Positions 17,901 through 24,531 of a DNA stretch of 36,604 bases are shown here, one piece after another. The notes under the pieces were generated by a model, which worked only from the letters and a program-made list of their open reading frames with translations, searched no databases and had not been told where the DNA came from. Each line of letters starts with the position of its first letter. Position 1 is the stretch's first letter. Location of the stretch: the NCBI GenBank assembly GCA_019114715.1, contig DXEZ01000222.1, positions 1-36,604 of the forward strand, read 5' to 3'. A program made the position numbers and the translations under genes. This stretch comes from Candidatus Sphingobacterium stercoripullorum (GTDB taxonomy: Bacteria; Bacteroidota; Bacteroidia; Sphingobacteriales; Sphingobacteriaceae).

Positions 17901-18026
17901 GGCAGAAGCTATAAACTCGCCGGTATCCCACCAACTCAATGTCCTCTCAGCTGTCAAAACATAGGTTAATGTGGCTATCAATGCGCAAGCCCATCCCACT
18001 AAATTGTTAATACGGTTATATCTCAT
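15000..18026 (-). CDS. DUF2723 family membrane protein (GT-C-like)
   Basis: This 1008-aa protein matches the Bacteroidota DUF2723 family, a group of polytopic membrane proteins related to GT-C / protein O-mannosyltransferase-like enzymes. The first part, about residues 1-330, carries many hydrophobic helices, with the family block TLSWWDTGEFIASAYKMQIV near residue 28 and HQPGAPLFLMIQNVFSNF after it; the acidic WDTGE is the expected GT-C catalytic loop. More helices occur near 485-615. A soluble periplasmic-type region follows, containing FTYGDNDTYPLWYVQEVEGY and then a helical C-terminal part. Donor and acceptor are unknown. It is a single gene with its own terminator. Its start is 280 bases from the divergent tRNA-Gln. 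Confidence 0.9.
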   Translation of the reverse strand: MRYNRINNLVGWACALIATLTYVLTAERTLSWWDTGEFIASAYKMQIVHQPGAPLFLMIQNVFSNFALGNTEQIAFWMNVGSAVCSGITILFLFWSITALARKIFVGYSSEDNLTLGQLIAIMGAGIVGSLAYTYTDTFWFSAVESEVYAMSSLCTAAVFWAILKWERRADEPTGDRWLLLIAYIMGLSIGVHLLNLLVIPAIALIIYFRRTSKVTKGGIAKALGIGVLVLGFILWGVIQYTIKLAAYFDLFFVNSLGLGFGSGVLFFAVLLVGLIVYLIYYSIKKAKPLLNIIMLSLTLILFGYSSFSMILIRAKADTSLNNSDPDNAFSFLRYLNREQYASNPLIKGRYFDSEVVDVKEGGKVYRKDKEKYEVARKRIDYNFDRETLFPRVHSERGEHVQFYRDFLGLGPNEKPSMVDNIKFFLGYQLGHMYGRYFMWNFVGRQNQQQGLGSLTEGNWLSGIKPIDSFVLGSQDKLPESERTNPGRNTYFFLPLILGLVGVLWHFKKTRKDAWVVTLLFFFTGAAIVLYLNDTPMQPRERDYVYAGSFYAFCIWIGLAVLALWEWFSKKMNAKNAALVATAICLITGPVLLAKENWVDHDRSEKFLARDMAKNYLNSCAPNAILFTYGDNDTYPLWYVQEVEGYRTDVRVVNLSLLGSDWYMKQMMNKVNDADALPFNIDPEKIKDGVRDVIYYVDHNIDRHVDIEDLLTIMLSDNRQNMVQLQSGEYANVLPTKKMQFKVNKSDVLSNQVVPEKWNDYITDTMTWEFSGNVITRAELSILSILANNNWERPVYFTITTPETNYIGLDRYLVSEGFALRLMPVDLGLEEGEPSTLVNTEATYKNIMENYQWGNIADAKYLDPDSYRYFSLFAGSVFGQTAQNLILEGNNQGAKSVVEEAHKSLPDKTYTIGEAAGYAVLIDAAYKAGAVDLGREMGLRNLKYVKDNMEYYFDITGMRPEMELRNIQIGLSAVMRYYNIAQNNENVDEEFTKEAEALFEQYKMYLME

Positions 18027-18214
18027 AGTTACACTAATACAAAAGGCTAATATACGCCATATTTAAATTTGACATCGAAAATACAGATTTATTACCTATA
18101 ATAAAGAATTTTCACCAACGAATTTAACGAAACATAACAATTCAAAGGCTCCAAAAATAATTCTATTGACATCCAATAGGTTATCTAGTAAAAGAAAAAT
18201 ATTCCTAGAAATAT

Positions 18215-18245
18215 TTTGACATAATGAAAAAACGTTATACCTTTG
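18215..18245 (+). promoter_or_regulatory. tRNA-Gln promoter
   Basis: TTTG at 18215-18218, a 19-base spacer and TACCTTTG at 18238-18245 match the Bacteroidota consensus exactly. The predicted start would be near 18251, giving a 5' leader of about 55 bases before the mature tRNA. Confidence 0.75.
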
Positions 18246-18306
18246 CCAGTGTTAAGACGAAAACAACCCGAGGAGATATCCAGAGAGTTGATAGTCTGAA
18301 TAGAAT

Positions 18307-18380
18307 TGCCCGATAGTATAAAGGTAGTACAAATGGTTTTGGTTCATTTAGTTCAGGTTCGAATCCTGGTCGGGCAACCA
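18307..18380 (+). tRNA. tRNA-Gln (anticodon TTG)
   Basis: A 74-base cloverleaf can be drawn. The acceptor stem TGCCCGA/TCGGGCA has discriminator A and an encoded CCA at 18378-18380. The D arm is GTA/TAC with GG in the loop. The anticodon stem AATGG/TCATT encloses TTTTGGT, so the anticodon is TTG at 18339-18341, reading CAA glutamine codons. The T arm has the standard TTCGAAT loop. It is a lone tRNA with its own promoter and a strong terminator immediately after the CCA. Confidence 0.95.
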
Positions 18381-18413
18381 AAAAAAGCTAAGCAGTCCCG
18401 CTTAGCTTTTTTT
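18381..18413 (+). terminator. Intrinsic terminator of tRNA-Gln
   Basis: AAAAAAGCTAAGC and GCTTAGCTTTTTT form a 13-bp perfect stem around AGTCCC, starting directly after the tRNA CCA and ending in a run of seven T residues. It can also work on the minus strand. Confidence 0.92.
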
Positions 18414-18461
18414 GTTCCTCCACTTTAAACCATTCTCCGCCGCTTCTATCTATATTAGAAT

Positions 18462-18491
18462 TTTGTTATTAAAAAGTTATCACTAAATTTG
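18462..18491 (+). promoter_or_regulatory. prs promoter
   Basis: TTTG at 18462-18465, an 18-base spacer and TAAATTTG at 18484-18491 match the Bacteroidota promoter consensus. The implied 5' leader to the prs ATG at 18684 is long, about 185 bases. Confidence 0.7.
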
Positions 18492-18683
18492 TCGCAAAGA
18501 TACTTACGATTTATATGAAGACGAGATATAGGAGGTGTACAACCTTTGATCATATTTATCAACCAACCAGTTTTTGTTACAATCAACAACTACAGGGAGA
18601 CCTATCTGATTATACCAATTCAAATACAATCTTTATTAAAAATTCATAATACAAATTATATATAAAACTATAAACATAGCACA

Positions 18684-19640
18684 ATGTCTTCACCACTCAA
18701 CAATGTAAAGTTATTTGCAGGCTCAGGAACAGAAGAACTTGCAGAGAAGATCTCAAAATCTTACGGAGCAAAATTAGGCGATAAGATTTTATCTCGTTTT
18801 AGCGACGGAGAAATCCAGCCTTTTTATACCGAGTCCATTCGTGGGAACGATGTATTTATCATCCAGTCCACCAACCAGCCGTCAGATAACTTAGTAGAGT
18901 TATTATTAATGATTGACGCCGCTAAACGTGCGTCTGCACACTATATCACTGCCGTTGTACCCTATTTTGGTTATGCTAGGCAAGACAGAAAAGACAAGCC
19001 TAGAGTATCAATCGGCGCTAAGTTGATTGCCAACTTAATTACTGCAGCTGGTGCCCACCGCATCATGACTATGGATTTACACGCTGCACAAATCCAAGGA
19101 TTTTTTGACATCCCAGTTGACCACCTAGATGGGGCGATCATCTTTGTACCGTATATAAAGTCATTGAATCTACCGAACTTAACGATTGCATCTCCAGATA
19201 TGGGTGGGTCCTATCGCGCTCGTACTTTCGCAAAATACTTCAACGCTGAGGTAATCATTTGTGATAAGCAAAGAAAAAGAGCTAACGAGGTAGAGTCCAT
19301 GTCCATCATTGGTGATGTTACAGACCAAGACGTAGTCTTAATAGATGACATTTGCGATACAGCGGGAACATTGACTAAAGCTGCTGCTTTAATCATGGAA
19401 AGTGGAGCAAGATCTGTTAGAGCTGTATGTACACACGCAGTACTATCGGGTGAAGCATACGAGCGAATAGAAAATTCGATGCTTGCTGAAATGATTGTTA
19501 CAGACACTATACAGGTAGATCCAGAAAAACTAAAGCAAAGTAAAAAATTAAAAGTACTATCTACAGGTGAGCTATTTGCTGATGCAATTACTAGAGTTCA
19601 CGAGCACGGAACAATTTCTGAGCTTTTTCAAGTAGACTAA
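18684..19640 (+). CDS. prs: Ribose-phosphate pyrophosphokinase (PRPP synthase)
   Basis: This enzyme makes PRPP from ribose 5-phosphate and ATP, the precursor for purines, pyrimidines, histidine and NAD. The 318-aa sequence shows SRFSDGEIQPFYTESIRGND near residues 40-55, PYFGYARQDRKDKPR near 94-108 (ATP-binding flexible region), MDLHAAQIQGFFDIP near 132-146 and the PRPP loop VVLIDDICDTAGTLTKAA near 216-233. It is transcribed alone from a promoter about 190 bases upstream and ends in a hairpin terminator. PRPP it makes would be used by PyrR-type UPRTase encoded nearby, although the genes are separately transcribed. Confidence 0.97.
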   Translation: MSSPLNNVKLFAGSGTEELAEKISKSYGAKLGDKILSRFSDGEIQPFYTESIRGNDVFIIQSTNQPSDNLVELLLMIDAAKRASAHYITAVVPYFGYARQDRKDKPRVSIGAKLIANLITAAGAHRIMTMDLHAAQIQGFFDIPVDHLDGAIIFVPYIKSLNLPNLTIASPDMGGSYRARTFAKYFNAEVIICDKQRKRANEVESMSIIGDVTDQDVVLIDDICDTAGTLTKAAALIMESGARSVRAVCTHAVLSGEAYERIENSMLAEMIVTDTIQVDPEKLKQSKKLKVLSTGELFADAITRVHEHGTISELFQVD

Positions 19641-19660
19641 TTACACCCTAAAGAGCTTAT

Positions 19661-19693
19661 AAACCTGAGAGACTGATGTTTCTCAGGTTTTTT
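19661..19693 (+). terminator. Intrinsic terminator after prs
   Basis: AAACCTGAGA and TCTCAGGTTT form a 10-bp perfect stem with a 10-base loop, followed by T residues. It starts 20 bases after the prs stop codon. Confidence 0.88.
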
Positions 19694-19835
19694 AGTTACC
19701 TGCTAAGGCAAAGCTAATGTGCCCTAAAACTTAGAGCAGGCGACTTTCTAGAATGCTTCCTATCGCTATTTCATAAAAACAATCAATAATGCATTCTTTT
19801 ATACACCATCTCTTTATTATTCAAAGATATAAGCG

Positions 19836-19843
19836 TATATTTG
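19836..19843 (+). promoter_or_regulatory. rplY promoter -7 element
   Basis: TATATTTG matches TAnnTTTG exactly, 32 bases before the rplY ATG. TTTA about 19 bases upstream is a near match to the -33 element. Confidence 0.6.
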
Positions 19844-19875
19844 CAACTTTAATTAACATTATTATTTAAAACAAC

Positions 19876-20457
19876 ATGAAATCAATTGCTATTAGCGGTT
19901 CTGTTAGGCAGAACGTAGGGAAAAGAGACACTAAAGAACTTCGTTACGAAGGTCGTGTACCGGCTGTTTTATACGGTGGTTCTGAGCAAATTCACTTCTC
20001 AGTGTCCGCAGCTGATTTGACTCCAGTATTTTATACTGCAGATGCTCAATTCATTGAACTGGATATCGACGGCGATAAGCGCAAAGCTATCGTACAAGAT
20101 TCACAGTTCCACCCTCTTACTGAACAAGTACAACACATTGACTTTTTAGAATTATCTGACGACAAGGAAGTAACAATGACTATTCCTATCGTATTAACAG
20201 GTACTTCTGCAGGAGTTAGAATGGGTGGTAGATTAGCACAAAAGCTTCGTACTTTACGAGTTAAGGCTCTTCCAGGCAACATGCCACAAACAATTGAAGT
20301 TCCTATCAACTCGTTAGAAATCGGCAGCTCATACCGTGTTGAGAAAATTGAAATTGAAAACGCAAAGATTCTAAATAATAGCGACGACACTATCGTTTCT
20401 GTATTAGCATCTAGAGCTTCTAAGCAAGCTGCTACAGAAGAAGAAGAAGCTAAGTAA
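19876..20457 (+). CDS. rplY: 50S ribosomal protein L25/general stress protein Ctc
   Basis: This is the long, two-domain (Ctc/TL5-type) form of bL25, which binds 5S rRNA. Residues 1 to about 95 are the L25 domain, with VRQNVGKRDTKELRYEGRVP then AVLYGG near 9-35 and FHPLTEQVQHIDFLEL near 77-92. Residues 100 to about 185 are the C-terminal Ctc domain, including GVRMGGRLAQKLRTLRVKAL. It ends with an acidic tail (EEEEAK). Length 193 aa is normal for this form. It lies between prs and pth, a common order in Bacteroidota and other bacteria, but is separated from each by a hairpin. Confidence 0.96.
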   Translation: MKSIAISGSVRQNVGKRDTKELRYEGRVPAVLYGGSEQIHFSVSAADLTPVFYTADAQFIELDIDGDKRKAIVQDSQFHPLTEQVQHIDFLELSDDKEVTMTIPIVLTGTSAGVRMGGRLAQKLRTLRVKALPGNMPQTIEVPINSLEIGSSYRVEKIEIENAKILNNSDDTIVSVLASRASKQAATEEEEAK

Positions 20458-20491
20458 TTGAGCGACTTCCGTAAAAGAATCGATATTCTTA

Positions 20492-20529
20492 ATACAATAA
20501 AAGGCATTTAACGATGCCTTTTATTGTAT
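20492..20529 (+). terminator. Terminator hairpin after rplY
   Basis: ATACAATAAAAGGCAT and ATGCCTTTTATTGTAT form a perfect 16-bp inverted repeat with a 6-base loop, 34 bases after the rplY stop. The descending arm contains TTTTATTGTAT and is followed shortly by six T residues. Confidence 0.8.
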
Positions 20530-20618
20530 ACAGTATTTTTTATACAGATGCGCCAAAAAACAAAATAAAACCATTACCTTCATAGCATCTAAAAGTTAAT
20601 TCACAAGGACATTTTATC

Positions 20619-21182
20619 ATGAAATATCTTATCGTAGGACTAGGAAACATAGGAAAAGAATATGAAGATACCCGTCATAACATAGGCTTTATGGTGGCGG
20701 ATCAACTCGTTAAAAACTCCAACGCTTCGTTCTCCACTCTCCGATATGCGGCTTATTCGGAGTTCACTTTAAGAGGCAGAAAGGTGCATGTAATCAAGCC
20801 CTCGACATTCATGAATTTAAGCGGAAAAGCAGTAAGCTATTGGATGAAGGCATTAAAGATACCCATCCAAAATGTACTGGTTATTGTGGATGATTTAGCA
20901 ATCCCCTTTGGCTCGCTTCGAATTAAACCAAAAGGCTCCAATGCTGGACACAATGGGTTAAAGTCAATTGAACAGCTGTGTGGAGGGTCTAATTATCCAA
21001 GACTGCGGTTTGGAATTGGAGACAATTATCCTAGAGGACATCAGGTTAATTTCGTTTTATCACCATTCGACTCGGAAGAAACAAAAGAACTACCTGAATT
21101 AATCGAACATGCCGTAAAAATGTGCGAAAGCTTTATCCATGTGGGTTTAGAGCTCACTATGACCCAGCTCAACAAAAAATAG
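20619..21182 (+). CDS. pth: Peptidyl-tRNA hydrolase
   Basis: Pth frees tRNA from peptidyl-tRNA that drops off ribosomes. The 187-aa protein opens with the family signature YLIVGLGNIGKEYEDTRHNI, in which N and H20 are the active-site residues. KPSTFMNLSGKAVSYWMKA near 60-78, VLVIVDDLAIPFGSLRIKPK near 86-105 and GSNAGHNGLKSIEQ near 107-120 are further conserved blocks. It lies 161 bases after rplY, beyond the terminator hairpin, and probably has its own weak promoter (TACCTTCA near 20575). The last plus-strand gene before the minus-strand heme cluster. Confidence 0.96.
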   Translation: MKYLIVGLGNIGKEYEDTRHNIGFMVADQLVKNSNASFSTLRYAAYSEFTLRGRKVHVIKPSTFMNLSGKAVSYWMKALKIPIQNVLVIVDDLAIPFGSLRIKPKGSNAGHNGLKSIEQLCGGSNYPRLRFGIGDNYPRGHQVNFVLSPFDSEETKELPELIEHAVKMCESFIHVGLELTMTQLNKK

Positions 21183-21272
21183 ACTCACGCTATATTTAAG
21201 CATTTTACAGAAACGTTCTCCACTCTGCTCTCATTTATGCTGACGAGTAGGAAACAATGCGTCAGCTCAATC

Positions 21273-21306
21273 AAAAAGAAAAGGGCCACCTCGAAAGAAG
21301 TAGCCC
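21273..21306 (-). terminator. Intrinsic terminator of the heme cluster / lipoprotein gene
   Basis: On the minus strand GGGCTACTTC and GAGGTGGCCC pair over 10 positions, using two G-U wobbles, and are followed by TTTTCTTTTT. The wobble pairs only work on minus, which fixes the direction. It lies 40 bases after the lipoprotein stop. Confidence 0.82.
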
Positions 21307-21345
21307 AAAATCATTTAAAAACTAAATTTTTTATTTTTTGTATTC

Positions 21346-22167
21346 TTAATCTTCAAGAAGTTTAACGTCTCTTTCAATTGATGTGTTATCACCAACAACT
21401 TGGTTCCCTTCTGCATCAACTAAAGTCAATTTTACTTTAAGATCACCAAAAGGAGCTCCAGTAATCTCATACGGTTGCCAAGAGTCTAAAGTAAACTCTT
21501 CACCATTCACTTCCGCTAATACTTTATTGCCATCAGCACCAATAGTTGTGTTGACCAAGAAAAAGTCCAATAGAATATTTTCTGTATCGGCACCCACATA
21601 CTCTCCTTTAGGTCTACTGTAGAATAATCCTGGCTCATCAGGAAGCTCTTGCTCTTGAATCTGACCGTTTTCATCTACGTGAAACTTAATCAATTTATGA
21701 GCATCTGGAGTCTTTATAGACTCGTGATAAGATCTAGATAAGAACGACAATAAATAATGATCGGAGTTCAAAGGAACCGTAACCTCATGTTCAGGTGCAT
21801 ACAATGCGTCGTATGGCTTATTATCCAAAATGAAATGGATGTGCTGACCATCGTGAGAATTCGCTAAATGATTAGCGTGATCGTGCTCTGTCATACTAGT
21901 AAGTTCGAAGTTATTCACTGTATATTTCACAGTGATTTTCGCTTCGCTATCATTAATTTTCTCTCCAGTGATTGACTCAATTAGCAACTCAGCTCCAGGA
22001 AACTCCTTGGAGTGATCAATTGGGTTAACTTGAATATCACTTGCTTGTACGTCTTCAACGTTAGCGTCATCGGAACTTTCAGAATTATTACCACTTGGGT
22101 TACAAGCGACCAATAAACCTGCAAATAAAGCGACTCCTAACGATGAATTAAAAAATAATTTCCTCAT
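21346..22167 (-). CDS. Hypothetical lipoprotein with a histidine-rich segment
   Basis: This is a predicted 273-aa lipoprotein. Its signal peptide MRKLFFNSSLGVALFAGLLVAC ends in an LVAC lipobox with C22 as the lipidated residue, so it is likely anchored in the outer or inner membrane. A Ser/Asn/Asp-rich linker follows. Residues about 95-111 contain six histidines within 17 positions (HDHANH, then HDGQHIH), and FLSRSYHESIK comes later. I recognise it only as a Bacteroidota family without established function. The frame is open to 22305, overlapping hemL, but the signal peptide and the -7 element at 22195-22188 fix the start at 22167. Its place 37 bases after hemL invites a metal or heme link, which is unproven. 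Confidence 0.8.
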   Translation of the reverse strand: MRKLFFNSSLGVALFAGLLVACNPSGNNSESSDDANVEDVQASDIQVNPIDHSKEFPGAELLIESITGEKINDSEAKITVKYTVNNFELTSMTEHDHANHLANSHDGQHIHFILDNKPYDALYAPEHEVTVPLNSDHYLLSFLSRSYHESIKTPDAHKLIKFHVDENGQIQEQELPDEPGLFYSRPKGEYVGADTENILLDFFLVNTTIGADGNKVLAEVNGEEFTLDSWQPYEITGAPFGDLKVKLTLVDAEGNQVVGDNTSIERDVKLLED

Positions 22168-22187
22168 AATACTGCTGTTAATTTTAT

Positions 22188-22195
22188 CAAATTTA
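22188..22195 (-). promoter_or_regulatory. Promoter -7 element for the lipoprotein gene
   Basis: The minus strand reads TAAATTTG, an exact TAnnTTTG match, 20 bases before the lipoprotein ATG and just beyond the hemL stop. No good -33 TTTG was found. Confidence 0.45.
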
Positions 22196-22204
22196 ATAAA
22201 ATAC

Positions 22205-23521
22205 TTATTTAATTTCATATAAAAGATCCATTGCTTCGGTAAAATGTTTGAAAACCTCTTCCAAATCCTCCTTACTGTGGGCACCAGACATAAAGCAAAC
22301 TTCATATCCAGATGGACCTAAATACACGCCACGATTCAGCATTTCCCTGTGCAATTTCTTAAAATTCTCCATGCTTTCAGGGTCAATCTGACTAGCCTTG
22401 GTAATATTCTTTAGATTCGAAAAAGCGATCCAAAATAAAGACCCCACTTGGTTGATCTGGATCGGGTAATTTTTCTCGCTAATATAGCCTCGAAGTCTTT
22501 CTACAAACTCCTGCGTTTTCTGGTTCAACTTCTCATAAAACCCATCCTCAAGCAACTGTTTCATGGTTGCAATACCAGCAGTCATGGCAATAGGGTTCCC
22601 AGAAAGAGTACCCGCTTGGTATACTCCTCCATCTGGAGAAATATATGACATAATCTCTGCAGAAGCACCGTACGCACCTACTGGCATACCACCACCAATA
22701 ATCTTACCGTAAGTGATGATATCCGGCTGTACATCATAATAGGCTGCTGCACCCTCAAAACCTAACCTAAAACCTGTAATGACCTCATCAAAAATCAACA
22801 AAGCCTTGTTTTCGGCAGTAATCTCCCTCAGGAAATGAACATACTCTTTTGATTGTAACAACAAACCGTTATTTGCAGGTATCCCTTCAATAACTACTGC
22901 TGCTATCTCTCCTTCGAACTCTTTAAAAGCCTGAATTAAAGCTTCCTTGTCATCCAGTTCGAGAACTAGCGTCTCATCGGCAAAGGCCTTAGGAACACCA
23001 GCGGAGGAAGTTTCTCCGAAAGTAACCAGACCTGAGCCTGCTTTCACTAGTAAACTGTCTGAGTGGCCGTGGTAACAACCCTCAAACTTGATTATTTTAT
23101 CACGCTTGGTATATCCTCTTGCAAGTCTAATGGCTGACATGACAGCTTCGGTACCGGAACTCACAAAACGAATCTTCTCTACGTATTTGTTATTAGCTAG
23201 GATAAGTTCAGCCAATTCATTTTCAAGAGCAGTAGGTGCTCCAAAGCTCAATCCGCTGTCTAGTTGCTTAGCAACTGCATCGGTAACCTTTGAGTTGGTA
23301 TGTCCTAGGATCATAGGCCCCCAAGAACAACAAAAATCAATAAACTCATTACCATCTGCATCCCACACTCTGCTTCCTTTTGCTTTCTCAATAAACAAAG
23401 GGGCACCGTGTACTGATTTAAATGCTCTAACTGGAGAGTTTACACCACCAGGGAAATAATTAACTGCAACATTATAAAGTGCAGTCGACTTCTCTCTCGA
23501 TATATCTTTATAGGAACTCAT
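22205..23521 (-). CDS. hemL: Glutamate-1-semialdehyde 2,1-aminomutase
   Basis: HemL converts glutamate-1-semialdehyde to 5-aminolevulinate, the second step of the C5 heme pathway. This PLP enzyme is 438 aa long. FPGGVNSPVRAF is near residues 23-34, SSGTEAVMSAIRLARGYTKR near 121-140, FDEVITGFRLG near 244-254 and the PLP lysine K273 is in TYGKIIGGGMPVGAYG. SGNPIAMTAGIATM follows. It lies 19 bases downstream of hemB and in the same cluster as hemA, its partner, which makes the unstable semialdehyde. All expected active-site residues appear present. Confidence 0.97.
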   Translation of the reverse strand: MSSYKDISREKSTALYNVAVNYFPGGVNSPVRAFKSVHGAPLFIEKAKGSRVWDADGNEFIDFCCSWGPMILGHTNSKVTDAVAKQLDSGLSFGAPTALENELAELILANNKYVEKIRFVSSGTEAVMSAIRLARGYTKRDKIIKFEGCYHGHSDSLLVKAGSGLVTFGETSSAGVPKAFADETLVLELDDKEALIQAFKEFEGEIAAVVIEGIPANNGLLLQSKEYVHFLREITAENKALLIFDEVITGFRLGFEGAAAYYDVQPDIITYGKIIGGGMPVGAYGASAEIMSYISPDGGVYQAGTLSGNPIAMTAGIATMKQLLEDGFYEKLNQKTQEFVERLRGYISEKNYPIQINQVGSLFWIAFSNLKNITKASQIDPESMENFKKLHREMLNRGVYLGPSGYEVCFMSGAHSKEDLEEVFKHFTEAMDLLYEIK

Positions 23522-23540
23522 ATTTTTCGTATTATAAATC

Positions 23541-24515
23541 TTATTTTAACCACCCTTTTTCTAGAACTTCCTTCGCGTGGTAGGTCAATATAGCTGTAGC
23601 TCCTGCTCTTCTAAAACCTATCAACGTTTCCATAACGGCAAGTTCTTCATTTAACCAACCGTTCTGACTAGCTGCTTTTAGCATGGAATACTCTCCGCTT
23701 ACATTATATGCAGCAATAGGTAAGTCAAAGCGCTCGCTCAGTGCGCGAATTACATCTAGGTAAGGAAGCCCCGGCTTGACCATCAGGAAGTCCGCTCCCT
23801 CGTATGCATCCAGTTCAGCTTCTATAATCGCTTCTTTCACATTGGCGGGATTCATCTGATATGTTTTCTTATCACCAGCCTTTGGAGCTGAGTTTAGAGC
23901 ATCACGGAATGGCCCATAAAAAGCGCTGGCATATTTTGCTGTATAGGACATCAAAGAAACATGCTTAAACCCGTGGGAGTCTAAATGCTCTCTGAGGTAA
24001 CCAATTCGACCGTCCATCATATCCGATGGTGCAATGATGTCGGCTCCTGCTTGTGCATGCGCTAATGCCATCTTAGCTAGGACCACTAACGTTTCGTCAT
24101 TTAAGATCTCACCATCTTGGACAATACCATCGTGCCCGTCGCTGCTGTATGGATCCATCGCGACATCGGTAATCACGCAAGCCTCAGGAAACTCTTTCTT
24201 AACCTGCTGAATGGCTTTTAGGTAAAGATTCCCTTCTCTATAGCTCTCTGTAGCAAGAGGATCTTTCAAAGACTCATCTATACTGGGGAATAGATCAAAA
24301 GACCGCAATCCCAAGTTCATACTCTCTTCTACTTCTTTAAGAAGATTATCAATAGAGAACCGGTAAATCCCGGGCATAGATACTACTTCCTCTTTCTTAT
24401 TTTCTCCATCGATAATAAATATGGGATAAATAAGATTACTGGAATTCAGATGGCTTTCTTGGACCATGTCACGAATAGCCGCTGACTTTCTATTTCTTCT
24501 TGGACGAATTAACAT
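23541..24515 (-). CDS. hemB: Delta-aminolevulinic acid dehydratase (porphobilinogen synthase)
   Basis: HemB condenses two 5-aminolevulinate molecules into porphobilinogen. The 324-aa protein carries both active-site lysines, K194 in SYTAKYAS and K247 in FLMVKPGLPYLD. The metal site region, residues 117-130, reads DVAMDPYSSDGHDG; it lacks the cysteine triad of zinc enzymes and matches the magnesium-dependent type. It sits 16 bases after the hemCD fusion and 19 before hemL, so the three are surely co-transcribed. Confidence 0.97.
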   Translation of the reverse strand: MLIRPRRNRKSAAIRDMVQESHLNSSNLIYPIFIIDGENKKEEVVSMPGIYRFSIDNLLKEVEESMNLGLRSFDLFPSIDESLKDPLATESYREGNLYLKAIQQVKKEFPEACVITDVAMDPYSSDGHDGIVQDGEILNDETLVVLAKMALAHAQAGADIIAPSDMMDGRIGYLREHLDSHGFKHVSLMSYTAKYASAFYGPFRDALNSAPKAGDKKTYQMNPANVKEAIIEAELDAYEGADFLMVKPGLPYLDVIRALSERFDLPIAAYNVSGEYSMLKAASQNGWLNEELAVMETLIGFRRAGATAILTYHAKEVLEKGWLK

Positions 24516-24531
24516 GTTTTTTTATTTTGAA

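Noticed and set aside
20046-20507. 153-aa minus-strand open frame opposite rplY
   Set aside because: It is antisense to an intact ribosomal protein gene, with low-complexity Ser/Ile-rich content and no domain; a shadow of the rplY coding pattern.
22168-22305. N-terminal extension of the lipoprotein frame into hemL
   Set aside because: The extension overlaps hemL by about 100 bases and would bury the clear signal peptide starting at 22167.
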